The notes: a model not told the origin generated them from the letters alone. DNA of 64,000 nucleotides from Mixophyes australis (GCA_036250195.1 JAVHZZ010000002.1:69430205-69494204), one strand, 5' to 3'; counted from the stretch's first letter, positions 41,601-53,072 are shown. Numbers and translations: made by a program.

Positions 41601-42200
41601 GATATATGCAGGGTGATCCGACTGCCGGACTTTATACCCAAACAGTTTATACAGAGACAGTGACTCTCGTCTGGCTAATACAGGTTTACTCCATATCTGG
41701 CTCGCTTGCTAAAGTTGTAATGTGTGAAACCGCTGTCTTCCAGTCTCCGCTGCTCTCCGCTGCTGTCTGTTGCTGTCTTCAGCCTGGCTGTCAGCGGGAC
41801 AGCCAGGCAGCAGAATGCGATCACAGGGGTGGAGGAATCATTCCCCTGCGATCATGTGATCTGCCTGTGACAGCCAGGCAGCTGCCAATCATGATCGCAG
41901 GGGAATCATTGCTCCGCCTCTGCGATCATGTGATCTTCCCTTCTCACTGATTGTGTGGTGTGACCTAACGTCACACCACTGTTCCCGCCGCCGCAGAAGA
42001 AGAGGGAGCAGCGAGCAGCAGCTGCAACATCTCAAACTGTAAGTATATTTTAAAGATTTTTTTTCAGGTTTTTCTGTTTGGTGGGGGAGGTGGGGGGGGG
42101 CGTTCATCATGGGGGGCCGCTCATCGGGGGGTGGGCCTGGCCCGCATCATTTGTACTGGGCCCCATGATTTCTGATGGCGACCCTGGCTGCAATAGCATT
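41601..42200. repeat. GC-rich foldback repeats
   Basis: 41740-41940 has several mutually inverted pieces (gacagccaggcag, gcgatcatgtgatc, aggggaatcatt). 42060-42180 is G-rich (gtgggggaggtgggggggg) and ends in gggccccatgatttctgatgg. No gene; the frames at 41606-41950 and 41889-42110 are palindrome shadows. Confidence 0.5.
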
Positions 42201-42847
42201 TTGAACAGAACAGATGGGGCTAGCCACAGTGATAACTCTAACCTCTTGTACCCCTCTGCTGCCTTTACCCATTTGTTCCCCTCTGGAAACTCTGTGCTTC
42301 TGGCTCAAAAGTAGCCAAAAAAATGCCAGACTTGAAGGTTACAGTATCAGTGGTCTCAATCAGCTGATTATCTGTGGCCAAGCTATCACCACTGTTCTCC
42401 TCATGCTGTTGTATTTGGTGTAAATATTAATGATTGTGAGAGATGACAGTCCTCTCCTGATTGGCTGCTCATCTATTAAGTAGGCGGGCTTACCGAACTC
42501 ATTTTGCACTAGGAGCTCCTCTGGAGTGCTCTCTGTTATCTATATAGGTATTTGTTTTCATTCCATAGGTATTACATTGGTTCAAGAGCAGAAGATCCCA
42601 AGCAAGTACTTATTAGGCCTACTGCACTACAGAATAAAATATAGGCATTATAACATTAAAAATACAAAAGGAGACATATTAATACTTTATATACATTGCT
42701 AATGCGACACACATCTTTACTGTTAATCATAAGATAGCAGATATTTATAGTTTTAATTTTCAGGGGCACAGAGGATTATTTTAATTCATAATGTCGCACT
42801 GATTATTATTTTAATTCATGCAAGGCATATATATATATATATATATA
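42201..42847. other. No gene seen
   Basis: Moderate composition, ending in a (TA)n run at 42829-42848. Confidence 0.4.
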
Positions 42848-44164
42848 TGTTAACATATAAAGAGGGAAAAATGGTGCCAAATGAGGTAGTGTTAGCTGGT
42901 ACAAATCATCCAGACAGTCAATATATACTGTATATAAAGATGCAAATACAGAGTGAAATGTTCATCATGTCAGGCTGGTAAAAGCAGTATCAACCAGTTT
43001 CCATAAACTCTGACCATATACCGAAATAAAGACAGAAGGAAGCAGAAGACAACGTATCAGATGTATCCGTGATAAACAGTTTAAAGTAATAGGTGGTAAC
43101 GTACCAAAAAGATATGAATAAACAGCTTGGGGTAAATGTATTAAGCTGAGAGTTTTTTACGGCAGGTTTGAAAAACCAATCAGATTTTAGCTATCATTTA
43201 TTTAGTGCATTCTACAAAATGACAGCTAGAATCTGATTGGTTGCTATAGGCAACATCTCCACTTTTCAAACCCGCTGGAAAACTCTCAGCTTGATACATT
43301 TACCCCCTTATCTGTATCAGAGGTGCTTGGAAGTAGGCTCCAATTAGCTTAGAAAGTCAGGAACAGGCGTATAGATAACTTGTGCAGGTATATAATAACT
43401 GGAACATAGGCCACAGCACAGTCACTGCTCACAAACTCCACTCATTCGGTGTATTGAGAGAGGAAAAAGCCATATAGTGTAGTACTTATGTACAAAGATT
43501 TATTCAGCATGTATCGTATAAAAAACGCACTCACAATGTAAAAAAGGTTTAAAAGCTTATCTGTAATCCTGTAGTAAAGAAATACTGCTACACACTGTAG
43601 ATCACTGGATAGTATATGAAGTAAACACCAATGGGCTCCACACAGAAGTTCTCAATGGGGTAACTCTCAGGGACCAGGTAGACAGTAGAGCCTTAAGCAT
43701 ACCAGGAGTAAATGATGGAGAACAGCCTCAACGCGTTTCGTCATATAGACTTCATCAGGAGGAATATTATAGAACAGCACAAAGTGCTGTCCTAAATAGC
43801 GATGGCGAGCGCCATTTTGCGCATGCACAGTACAGCGCAATTTCACGCATGCGCATAGCTGACTTCCGGTTCAGCGCTTGCACTATATGTGCAAGGAGGA
43901 AATGTGATGCCTGATACAGACAGGTATTTAGCCAAAGAAGGCAACAGGGCTGGTGTATATAAATGGTAACTATGAAAAGGTATATTGTATGCCCAAAAAG
44001 ATGTATGGGCAAGTATTTATACTTATAATAGATGGCGGTGGCCATCTTGGAACAGGGCAAGAGATACAGCAGTAATGGATTAAAATAGAAATGTGGGCCA
44101 ATGCTTATACTTATAACAGATGGCGGTGGCCATCTTTAAACAGGGCAAGGAATACGGTAGTAAT
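42848..44164 (+). repeat. Left arm of 2.7-kb palindrome
   Basis: The reverse complement of this arm recurs at 44256-45572. Compared stretches (ends, MITE core, centre) differ at only a few positions per hundred. It contains a Harbinger-like foldback core (43129-43306), the phrase acgcgtttcgtcatatagac (43731-43750) and, next to the centre, two direct copies of a roughly 100-bp unit with agatggcggtggccatctt. Confidence 0.95.
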
Positions 44165-44255
44165 ACTGTTGTGTCCACCTTAGAATAACATATGAGTGGA
44201 TATGTTATATTATATTACTATTTATGTACTTTGGGCTACATGCCAGAAGTTCTCC
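44165..44255. other. Spacer of the palindrome, 91 bp
   Basis: Unique sequence between the arms (tgtgtccaccttagaataac onward). AT-rich, no feature. Confidence 0.8.
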
Positions 44256-45572
44256 ATTACTGCTGTATTCCTTGCCCTGTTTAAAGATGGCCACCGCCAT
44301 CTGTTATAAGTATAAGCATTGGCCCACATTTCTATTTTAATCCATTACTGCTGTATCTCTTGCCCTGTTCCAAGATGGCCACCGCCATCTATTATAAGTA
44401 TAAATACTTGCCCATACATCTTTTTGGGCATACACTATACCTTTTCATAGTTACCATTTACATACACCAGCCCTGTTGCCTTCTTTGGCTAAATACCTGT
44501 CTGTATCAGGCATCACATTTCCTCCTTGCACATATAGTGCAAGCGCTGAACCGGAAGTCAGCTATGCGCATGCGTGAAATTGCGCTGTAATGCACATGCG
44601 CAAAATGGCGCTCGCCATCGCTATTTAAGACAGCACTTTGTACTGCTCTATAATATTCCTCTTGATGAAGTCTATATGACGAAACGCGTTGAGGCTGTTC
44701 TCCATCATTTACTCCTGGTATGCTTAAGGCTCTACTGTCTACCTGGTCTCTGAGAGTTACCCCATTGAGAACTTCTGTGTGGAGCCTATTGGTGTTTACT
44801 TCATATACTATCCAGTGATCTACAGTGTGTAGCAGTATTCCTTTACTACAGGATTACAGATAAGCTTTTAAACCTTTTTTACATTGTGAGTGTGTTTTTT
44901 ATACGATACATGCTGAATAAATCTTTGTACATAAGTACTACACTATATGGCTTTTTCCTCTCTCAATACACCGAATGAGTGGAGTTTGTGAGCAGTGACT
45001 GTGCTGTGGCCTATGTTCCAGTTATTATATACCTGCACAAGTTATCTATACGCCTGTTCCTGACTTTCTAAGCTAATTGGAGCCTACTTCCAAGCACCTC
45101 TGATACAGATAAGGGGGTAAATGTATCAAGCTGAGAGTTTTCCAGCGGGTTTGAAAAGTGGAGATGTTGCCTATAGCAACCAATCAGATTCTAGCTGTCA
45201 TTTTGTAGAATGCACTAAATAAATGATAGCTAAAATCTGATTGGTTTTTCAAACCCGCCGTAAAAAACTCTCAGCTTGATACATTTACCCCAAGCTGTTT
45301 ATTCATATCTTTTTGGTACGTTACCACCTATTACTTTAAACTGTTTATCACGGATACATCTGATACGTTGTCTTCTGCTTCCTTCTGTCTTTATTTCGGT
45401 ATATGGTCAGAGTTTATGGAAACTGGTTGATACTGCTTTTACCAGCCTGACATGATGAACATTTCACTCTGTATTTGCATCTTTATATACAGTATATATT
45501 GACTGTCTGGATGATTTGTACCAGCTAACACTACCTCATTTGGCGCCATTTTTCCCTCTTTATATGTTAACA
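44256..45572 (-). repeat. Right arm of 2.7-kb palindrome
   Basis: Inverted copy of 42848-44164. Because the arms mirror each other, the same 97-codon frame starting MPCSKMATAIYY appears on the minus strand at 43767-44060 and in part on the plus strand at 44360-44590. Its protein has no familiar motif, so I treat it as chance. Confidence 0.95.
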
Positions 45573-45722
45573 TTGATTATCTTTTGATCGGAGTACCATC
45601 CGAAACCTGGGAGGGAGGCTGCCTTCTCTTATGAAGAAAAGTGTTTATCAATTTTGGTTATTTATATTATTATTGACTCACCTATTTTGTGTTTGAGCGC
45701 CACCATTTATTATACCTCTTGT

Positions 45723-45725
<3 letters not shown>
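45573..45725. other. Short unique stretch after the palindrome
   Basis: No gene seen. Confidence 0.4.

Positions 45726-45790
<65 letters not shown>
45726..45790. repeat. (TA)n microsatellite
   Basis: About 64 bp of uninterrupted TA repeat. Confidence 0.98.
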
Positions 45791-45794
<4 letters not shown>

Positions 45795-46730
45795 CGGTTT
45801 GCTTTGGGTTTTCACCTTCCAACCCTCTGAATGGTACATTGTGTGGTTTGGAGGTGAAAATCAATGGAAATCTGTGGTGATATGCTGCGGTTTTAAGACT
45901 TCCAAAAATGTTAACTTTACTAAATTTCCCCTTATGGGTCATAAATGTTCATATACTACTAAACTACGACAAAAATCACAGTTACCTAACATAAAAAGCA
46001 GGCTAGGTTGATTGGGTGGTAAAAATAGGGTAAGATTTGGGAAGGAGTTGATTTATTTTAATTCACAGGTGATATTTTCTTAGATAAACTTGGGCACTTT
46101 GATGCAGATCCTCTCTCTCAGAACCCCCAAATACTGTGTGCTGTGAGAGAAGGGGCTGCAACAAAGTTTTGGAAATTGTTTGTAAACTTTTTTATTTAAA
46201 AGGATCCCTGTGTCTGGCTGTCACATTTATTCTTCAGCCGAGAACCGCACTGATTGCTTGCCAAAAAATACCATGTAATCCGGACCGTGAGCTGATGGCG
46301 CGGTCACATCAGGGACAGTGCATTTCCAGTGAGCACAGGATAACTCCAGAGTTTTATCATTATCTGGCTAATACACTGCCTAACAAAACGTTTATATACA
46401 GTAGAAAGTCGGTAAGCAGTTAAGCAAGCTCTTTATACTTTTTTTTAAATTAAAATAGCATAAAAATATGTAAACATGTTAAAACTTGAAAAAATATCTA
46501 AATATATCAATATTCTATTATTCAACCTCCCCCATACACCCCACACACTCAGAACAGCATAGCACGGATCATGTCTTGTCATTCTTCTGGTCTTACTCCT
46601 GGCCACTTAAGTAGAGTAAATATTTTGTTTTCTTGACTACACAAATGCCGTTGGGTCACGGAATCCATGGCTCTACTTTCTCTATCTTGTGTCCGCATCG
46701 GGTAGCATTGTTCACGTATGAAATTGCTGG
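45791..46730. other. 3' flank and 3'UTR region of ITGB7 (minus strand), no other gene
   Basis: Downstream of the ITGB7 stop, in transcript sense going left. I could not fix the poly(A) site. Plus-strand frames 45799-46011 and 46136-46423 have no similarity. The minus-strand frame 46579-46809 overlaps the real last exon in a different frame and is a shadow. Confidence 0.5.
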
Positions 46731-46796
46731 TTACTCTTGGATGAAATTTGGGTTCATTACAGTAGTGGTAGCACTTTTGTAAAGTGGGTTTTGTGC
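46731..46796 (-). CDS. ITGB7: ITGB7 last coding exon: cytoplasmic tail with NPLY
   Basis: On the minus strand an acceptor ending ttgcag is followed by a 22-codon exon encoding AQNPLYKSATTTVMNPNFI, then QE and TAA (46731-46733). NPLY is the membrane-proximal NPxY motif that binds talin; TTT plus NPNF corresponds to the kindlin-binding part (human ITGB7, as I recall it, has NPLYKSAITTTINPRF). Phase 0 matches the upstream exon ending at 50763. The exon is easy to miss because another frame is open across it for 76 codons. The ATTTVMNP wording also recalls ITGB2, but the upstream exons and the ZNF740 neighbour point to ITGB7. Confidence 0.93.
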   Translation of the reverse strand, partial: AQNPLYKSATTTVMNPNFIQE

Positions 46797-46852
46797 CTGC
46801 AATTAACAAAAAAGGAAATTGTAAGTGATATTACAAAATCAAAGCCACACAC

Positions 46853-47206
46853 TCAGGGGCTGGAGGGCATCTTCCCCCGGGGGCCGATCCCATAGTAGGT
46901 TACCTTGGGCTGGGTTACCGGGCTACCTGCATTTCTTTCCTTTAAAATGTTCGTAACAGCCTGCTGAGCCATGTCCAGTCCCCCTGGGCTAAAATTTGCC
47001 AGCCAGCCCATAAACCTGCTACCATAAATGGGGTGAGCAATTTGGAGAGAGAGCAAAGTGTAAAATACACCTATATAATTCAGTGCAAAATGGCTTTCTA
47101 AACTGTGAATTCGGATGTCAGAACCCACGTCGGCACAGTCTAGGAATAGTCCACTTTTCTGGACTTCTACTCTTGTACCATATTGTTTGGATAATGAGAT
47201 GCACAA
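46853..47206 (-). other. Unassigned 117-codon open frame in ITGB7 intron
   Basis: It opens at a TTG, not an ATG, and encodes CISLSKQYGTRVEVQKSG, later HFALNYIGVFYTLLSLQI and AQQAVTNILKERN. I do not recognise a family. The plus-strand sequence (ccgggggccgatcccatag, gggctgggttaccgggctac) has the look of a dispersed repeat. In a window this size open frames of this length are expected by chance, so I do not call it a gene. Confidence 0.3.
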
Positions 47207-47426
47207 TTTTCCTCTAAAACTCCATTATCACCATGTCTATTGAGCAAGTAAGCCATGGGTATTTTGGCTTGCTGCTGAATACCCCCCCTCTTCTCCTATA
47301 CCCTGAATGTGTATGTATTACATGTGTATTACATGTATGCCGGCCAGGGGCGGATCCAGAAGTTAATTGTACCGGGGGCGATTTAGGGGGGACGATTTAG
47401 CCCCGCCCCCTTTTTGACACCTAAGG

Positions 47427-47590
47427 CTGCTGACGGCTGCACACTATGTGCATATCCGTTCAGCAGAGAGAGTTAGGGAGAGAGTCCTGCCCAGCTGCTC
47501 TGATTGTGTCAATCAGAGCAGTTGGGCAGGACTCTCTCCCTAACTCTCTCTGCTGAACGGATCTGCACATAGTGTGTAGCCGCCGGCAGC
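47427..47590. repeat. Near-perfect 164-bp hairpin
   Basis: 47435-47505 pairs with 47511-47581 around a 5-base loop (gtgtc); only about three mismatches are seen over 71 bp. Pairing extends more weakly to 47427 and 47590. It sits inside a larger repeat starting caggggcggatccag at 47345, probably a MITE. Confidence 0.92.
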
Positions 47591-47639
47591 AAGCCCCTGC
47601 TAGGGGGGGCGATCAATGTAGTACCTGCTTAAATAAAGT

Positions 47640-47790
47640 GTCATCCTACTGGATGCTGCCTTACTGGATATAGATCGTAAGCTTGTGAGCAGGGCCCTCT
47701 TACCTCTCTGTCTGTCTGTATTACCCAGTATTGTTTTATTACTGTTTGTTCCCAATTGTACAGTGCTACGGCATTTGTTTTGGGGCATCG
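47640..47790 (+). repeat. L2-type LINE 3' tail
   Basis: tgtgagcagggccctcttacc and ttattactgtttgttcccaa, then tgtacagtgctacgg match the tail of the L2 LINE near 58100-58190. Confidence 0.6.
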
Positions 47791-49109
47791 TATTATGCCT
47801 CGCCCCATAAGAAAGAATAGTTTTACATTAAAGATGATGTTAGAAAATGTATTTCACAAACTAAAAAAGCAGGGAAATCATTTGAAAAAGCAGACCCATT
47901 GTATAATTAAGATACATTGATGTAAGAAAAATAATAAACCCTACAAAAGTAATTATGGATTTAACTCCTTTACTATGTTGATAATATTTAGGTGTCTTGT
48001 TTGGGTAGTTTGGAAATGCTGTATGCAAAGATTATTGCCTGGTAATGCCAAGCATTTGATCCCTTATTGTCAATAGAGATTTGGCCACTGGTGGGCAGTG
48101 TTCTATCTGTGTTTATGGGAGTTATTCTATAAACAATAGCTATAAACAATTAAGAAAAAATAAAGTTAAAACGTGTGCTATTGAGGCAAAATTGTTACAC
48201 TTTACACTAAATTAATTTTTACAGAATTACATTTAAAGTTAAAAAAAATAAACTTTGCAATACTCCATTATGAAAGAGGCTTTCGCTGTTGAAGATGTTA
48301 AAACTCGACTATTGTAGGAGAAAAAAAAAAACAAACGCACATTTTAATGAACAACTTTTCATTATAAAACTGTGTTTAAATTACTTTTTGTATTATAATT
48401 TTAAATTTTATTTTTAACAAATTTGACATCCTTTTACAAAATCCCTAAAAATCGCTTTTACATCATTGAAAAAAATAAATAAAATATGGTGTCATTTTTG
48501 CTTAAAAATCATTGTGTATTTTTTACTCCATTGTTACTCTGTCATTTCTATAGAATAACAGCCATAAAAGGAATTTCATAAAGTATTAGGTTTTCTGTGT
48601 AGAATGACAATCCCAGGTGTTAAGCTGAACAATTATAGGTAAAACAATGTAAAGCTTAATTATATTTTTTTAAACATTTAACACTGCACTTAAACATAGA
48701 TAAGAATAAGCTATTTGCGCTGCCCACATTATTTACCACGTTGAGCCGCCAGTTCTTCTTTCAACTAAAATGTTTGCAAATCTTTTATAACTGTTCCCAA
48801 CAAACATAAAGAACAAAAACCTCTACATTGTCTTAAGATGTGTTTTGGAGGTGAAAAATGCTTCTAATATAAATTTTATAACACAATGTGTTGTCTAAAA
48901 ACAACATTTTAAAATAGAATTGTTAGTGCTTCAAATTCTTATTAGATTTATTATTAATTCCCCACAAGGAATCTTCCTGCGATCCGGTTCACAAGTTGAT
49001 TTGGGAACTCTGGACCATCTATATTATTTCACAAATTCCAAGACCTTGACAATTATTTTGCTGATCTCTAAATAAAGCTTTATGCACAATTTCCATTTAT
49101 AATAAATAA

Positions 49110-49345
49110 GGGCCTGATTCATTAAGGATCTTAACTTGAGAAACTTCTTATTTCAGTCTCCTGGACAAAACCATTTTACAATACAAGGGGTGCAAATTAG
49201 TTTTCTGTTTTGCACATAAGTTAAATACTAACTGTTTTTTCATGTAGCACACAAATACTTGATAGCTTATTTGTACACTGAAGTTTAAAGTTGATATTTG
49301 TGTGCTACATGAAAAAACAGTCAGTATTTAACTTATGTGCAAAAC
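49110..49345. mobile_element. Foldback MITE, right end damaged
   Basis: It begins gggcctgattcattaagg. The internal block ttttgcacataagttaaata (49220-49239) and the adjoining acatgaaaaaacagt-type sequence recur inverted at 49295-49345. The left terminal part has no partner at the right, so the right end is lost. Confidence 0.7.
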
Positions 49346-50191
49346 AGAATTCCTTGGTGGGGCCTGTTAAAGGGCACTCGTCCTTCAGAGAACCCCCAAT
49401 TCTAACTGATCGCCACCACCACTATTTAAATGGGGTGGAGTGAGGTCTCTGTACTGGAACCCCCACCTTTACTAAATATGTCATCATTGTAGTTTACTCG
49501 GCTTGATGGTCAGGGCCATTTTAAGAATGGGGTAAAAGTGCCTTTGATTTGGGCCAACCATAGCAAGCGACCCACCGCCCCAATAACTGTTAATGGAGTC
49601 TGGGTTGGAGAGACCCTAAAGAAGCATCAACTTCAGCTTCCAGGTGTCCCCAGAAGTTAGTAGTAGTCCTCCTATGTGAAAGACAGAAGTTGGCTCTTTC
49701 AAATAAACTGCTTGACCAAAATTATACAAAGATTGTCTGGGTCAAGTAAAAAACAAATGTAAAGAAGAGTCTCAACATTAGACCTTGTCCTGAATCTGAG
49801 TATTTACCCTAAACCTAACATTAGCCAAGGCCCTAATCCATGCTTAACCACATGCTTAACCATAAGTTCTAAAACTACCCTAACAGAACTCTGATCTCAT
49901 GCACCAGGAACTTTCATGCACCAATGTAAACATACAGATCACTTTTTATTTAGTTTTGCACTGGTCTCTTGAGAAAACTTTGCAAACATTATTTTGTGGA
50001 AATAATAAAATTATGTTGTTTCATTGTGTTTTACAAACTGATATAAAGGTCCAGTAATGGGATCTATGTCCCAGGCCCACTAATGTCTTAAAGCAGGTCC
50101 CAAAATATGTTCAAGCATGAACTGGTGAATCTGGGAGCAGAGAAGTCATCTCCACTTGTCACTAGAAAGCTCATGGGAATGGAGGTATGGC

Positions 50192-50516
50192 CATACTTAC
50201 CAACTTTCTGTTGGCGAAATCCGGGAGCCTGCAGAGGAGGTGGGCGTAACGGGGGGGGGGGGGGCTTCAAGTGACGTCATTTTGGACCTGCCCCCATGAC
50301 GTGATGATGCAAAATGCATCATTTGACAGCGGGGGGCGGGGCCAAACGCCGCGATTCACCGGGAATCGCGGCGTTTGGGACTTAATTCTGCCCACTTCAC
50401 TAGGAAGTGGGCAGAATTATCCAGATGCGGGGGATTGCCACACTCGCCCGGGAGCCCGGGAGACTCTCGCAAAATGCGGGAGTCTCCCGGATATTTCGGG
50501 AGAGTTGGCAAGTCTG
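50192..50516. mobile_element. hAT-type MITE (325 bp) with 8-bp duplication, copy 1
   Basis: ggtatggc stands at 50184-50191 and at 50517-50524. The ends are catacttaccaact and agttggcaagtctg (inverted, two differences). GC-rich centre with agtctcccgg palindromes and a run of 14 or so G at about 50250. The related element at 52630-52910 is in the opposite orientation. Confidence 0.9.
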
Positions 50517-50762
50517 GGTATGGCTGTGCCAGGGGAAGCACCAGATTGCTACTGTGGTCGCTGATACAGGATGGCTTCAGTGGTTGAAAGATCTGCCAGG
50601 GTGTTGACATTATCACATAACTGTATGGTACCCCGTGGAGGGGCCACATGTGATTGTTATATTGGAGAATAACTCCATTAAAGTCCTTCCTAAAGTAACA
50701 TAAATATAAGGTGTATAAATGACAATAATATAAGTACACAGTAAGAGTGCATGTCTGCTTAC

Positions 50763-50923
50763 ATCATTCCATCGCTCTTTATTCCGTTCCTTCACAAAGC
50801 GTTGGTACTCCTGTCTGTCATACAGCTCAACGGTGACCCGATACAAGACAATGATGAGTAACCCTAACAATGCAATACCCAGAACAAGGCCGACGATGAG
50901 ATTGTTGGTCTGAAATGCATTCT
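50763..50923 (-). CDS. ITGB7: ITGB7 exon: transmembrane helix and membrane-proximal tail
   Basis: The minus-strand acceptor is ttacag and the donor is gtaagc. The exon starts with two bases of a split codon and ends in phase 0. It encodes NAFQTN, then a single hydrophobic helix of about 23 residues (NLIVGLVLGIALLGL onward to VLYRV), then VELYDRQEYQRFVKERNKE and RWND. Integrin beta helices are followed by exactly this kind of basic-acidic segment (human ITGB7: VEIYDRREYSRF), which clasps the alpha chain in the inactive state. The family role is heterodimeric adhesion at the plasma membrane. Confidence 0.95.
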
Positions 50924-52629
50924 CTGTAACAAGAAAATAGAAAAGATTGAAATGATAGACAATAGCAGAGATAAAGAATAACTGCACATGCAGCTATCCA
51001 TAATGCATATTTTATGACTATATAAAAAAATACAATGAAAAAATAAATAAATGATATAATCCTGTCTATTGCATGGTAAATGCCAGGTAACTTCTCCAGC
51101 ATTGGGCATTATATTATGGCCACTGGGTGCATTGTTTCTTTGTAGCCTATACACTCAGGGGTAAGAAGAATAGAAGGCTAAGATACTTTTTACAGAATAT
51201 ATAATTCCTATGCATTTTACTTTTAAATGTAAATTGCATTAATTGCTTTCAAAATAATACCCATGGCTATAGGATAGACTATATTACTTTTAATTATTTG
51301 TAGTCTCTACTGTAACTGTCCTTTGCATAGTTTAACAATGAACCAAACCGGTTATAAGATTAAATTAAAATGGGCGCACAGAGCTGGAGTTGATAATCAG
51401 TGGTCATATATAATATATAAGTTATTATTACCATAGCAGTACACTTGTATTATTATGTAGACATGAAGCAGTAGTGATACGCTGGTCTCTCACAGTGTGC
51501 TGGATCAGAGGGAGATCCCTCCATACACCAGCCAATCAGCTTGTCAAGGGGGTGACTAAACATTTCCTTTATACATTGTGCAGACTATGCACACCCATTA
51601 CTAGTTTGGACTAGTTTTAAAAAAATAGGTTGACTGGTGTTTTTTTTTACACATAACCAGACCAATTATTTGTTTGATAACATGAGGGACAAAGCTCTGT
51701 CCTTATTCCAGCTTCTACTGTTCTACCCCATTCAGTCTTTACATGCACCACGGTAACTGTGGTAGGACAGACTGCACAAATAAGGTATAAGGTAAATGTT
51801 AATGTGCTTGTAATTTCGAACTTGAATATATCATCTATCCTTGGGCTTGTTTTGGAATTAAACATAAAAAAGGAGCAATGAACTGCAAGATGGTATCTGA
51901 ATCAAACTATATAGCTACACAAATAAAGGAAGTGACCTTTTTCAAGTGCTTCTACAAACTGCTGCCTTAATATGACACTGAGGGAACCACCATCCATCTA
52001 TAGATATTATACAGATTTAACAATGTGTATATTCCAGGTGCAAGTAGAATTGATCTCCACTTGTACAATATTCAACATACTTCAAATTTTAAACATATTA
52101 AATAGTCCAATATTATCCATAATCATAAGTAATGAATAAGTGTCTTTTGAATTCCTGGTATCCTTTAAGCAAGGGATAAATCTTGCAAGGGAATTTTCCA
52201 ATTTTGTTCACGAGTGTGGGCGTAAGGAAGAAATAAAAAACTAAATTTCTAGCTGACAAAAGTGTAAATTTTGTATTTCTCACAATAAAGAACATTGTAT
52301 CTATATACTGTATACATGAGCAAGTAAACTACAATATATTGCAAAAACAACACGTGTGCAGAAATGTCTGATAAAACGAGACCACAGAGGCGAATGATCC
52401 CTAATTTCCAAGTGCAGTCCCAGATAATTAAGATTTGTCCCTGCTCATGTCTATATCTGTAAAACTACTTCTGTTGTTCTATATGGTGGATGTAATTACA
52501 AGCAACTGCTCTTATTCTGAATTTCTGGATACTGGACATGCCAACATTTGTTGAAGAGGTTTATTTAAAATGATGGGGCATTGATTATAATCATATCTTA
52601 AGGTCATTGTAGAAAAAAGACCACACAAA
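50924..52629 (-). other. ITGB7: ITGB7 intron, first part, no repeats recognised
   Basis: AT-rich; frames 50827-51154, 51647-51865 and 52113-52295 have no similarity. Confidence 0.6.
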
Positions 52630-52910
52630 CATACTTGCCAACTGTCCCGCATTTTGGGTGGGTCTCCCACACTCCCGGGAGTGTATGGCAGTCTCCCGCA
52701 TCTGCCCACTCCCTAGTGAAGTGGGCAGAATTAGGTCCAAAATTCTGCGATTCTCCGGGAATCGCGGCATTTGCCCCCCCTCCGCCCCCCACCGCTGTAA
52801 AATGACGCGTCATTACATCATGGGGAGGGTCCAAAATTACGCGATTTTCGGAGTACCGCCCCCCACACGCCCACCTCCTGGACGCCAACTACAGAAAATT
52901 GGCAAGTATG
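52630..52910. mobile_element. hAT-type MITE (281 bp) with perfect 8-bp duplication, copy 2
   Basis: cacacaaa at 52622-52629 and 52911-52918. The ends are catacttgccaact and ttggcaagtatg. Shared inner phrases with copy 1 in inverse order: tagtgaagtgggcagaatta, tctccgggaatcgcggc, and a tacatcatgggg-type piece. Confidence 0.92.
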
Positions 52911-53072
52911 CACACAAAGCAATGACAAGGTCACAATTACTAGTGCTAAAAATGTTGACAAAAGGAAATATATAGGCTTGTTGATGTTTTTTTTGGCCAT
53001 TATTACTGATTTGTAGTAAACATTAGTTAAAATAACTAAAATGATTTTGAATGGAGAGACTTTTTTCATCAC

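Larger units (their letters stand above)
46797..50762 (-). other. ITGB7: Last intron of ITGB7
   Basis: About 4 kb between the membrane-helix exon and the tail exon; the donor is gtaagc at 50762. It contains an unassigned minus-strand frame (46853-47206), a strong hairpin element (47427-47590), an L2-like tail (47640-47790), a foldback MITE (49110-49345) and a hAT MITE (50192-50516). 47800-49100 and 49360-50190 are AT-rich with nothing recognised. Confidence 0.75.

Noticed and set aside
43767..44590. Mirror-image 97-codon frames in the palindrome
   Set aside because: They exist twice only because the DNA is palindromic; the protein has no motif.
46579..46809. 76-codon minus-strand frame
   Set aside because: It runs in another frame over the true ITGB7 last exon, whose NPLY-containing reading and splice acceptor fit far better.
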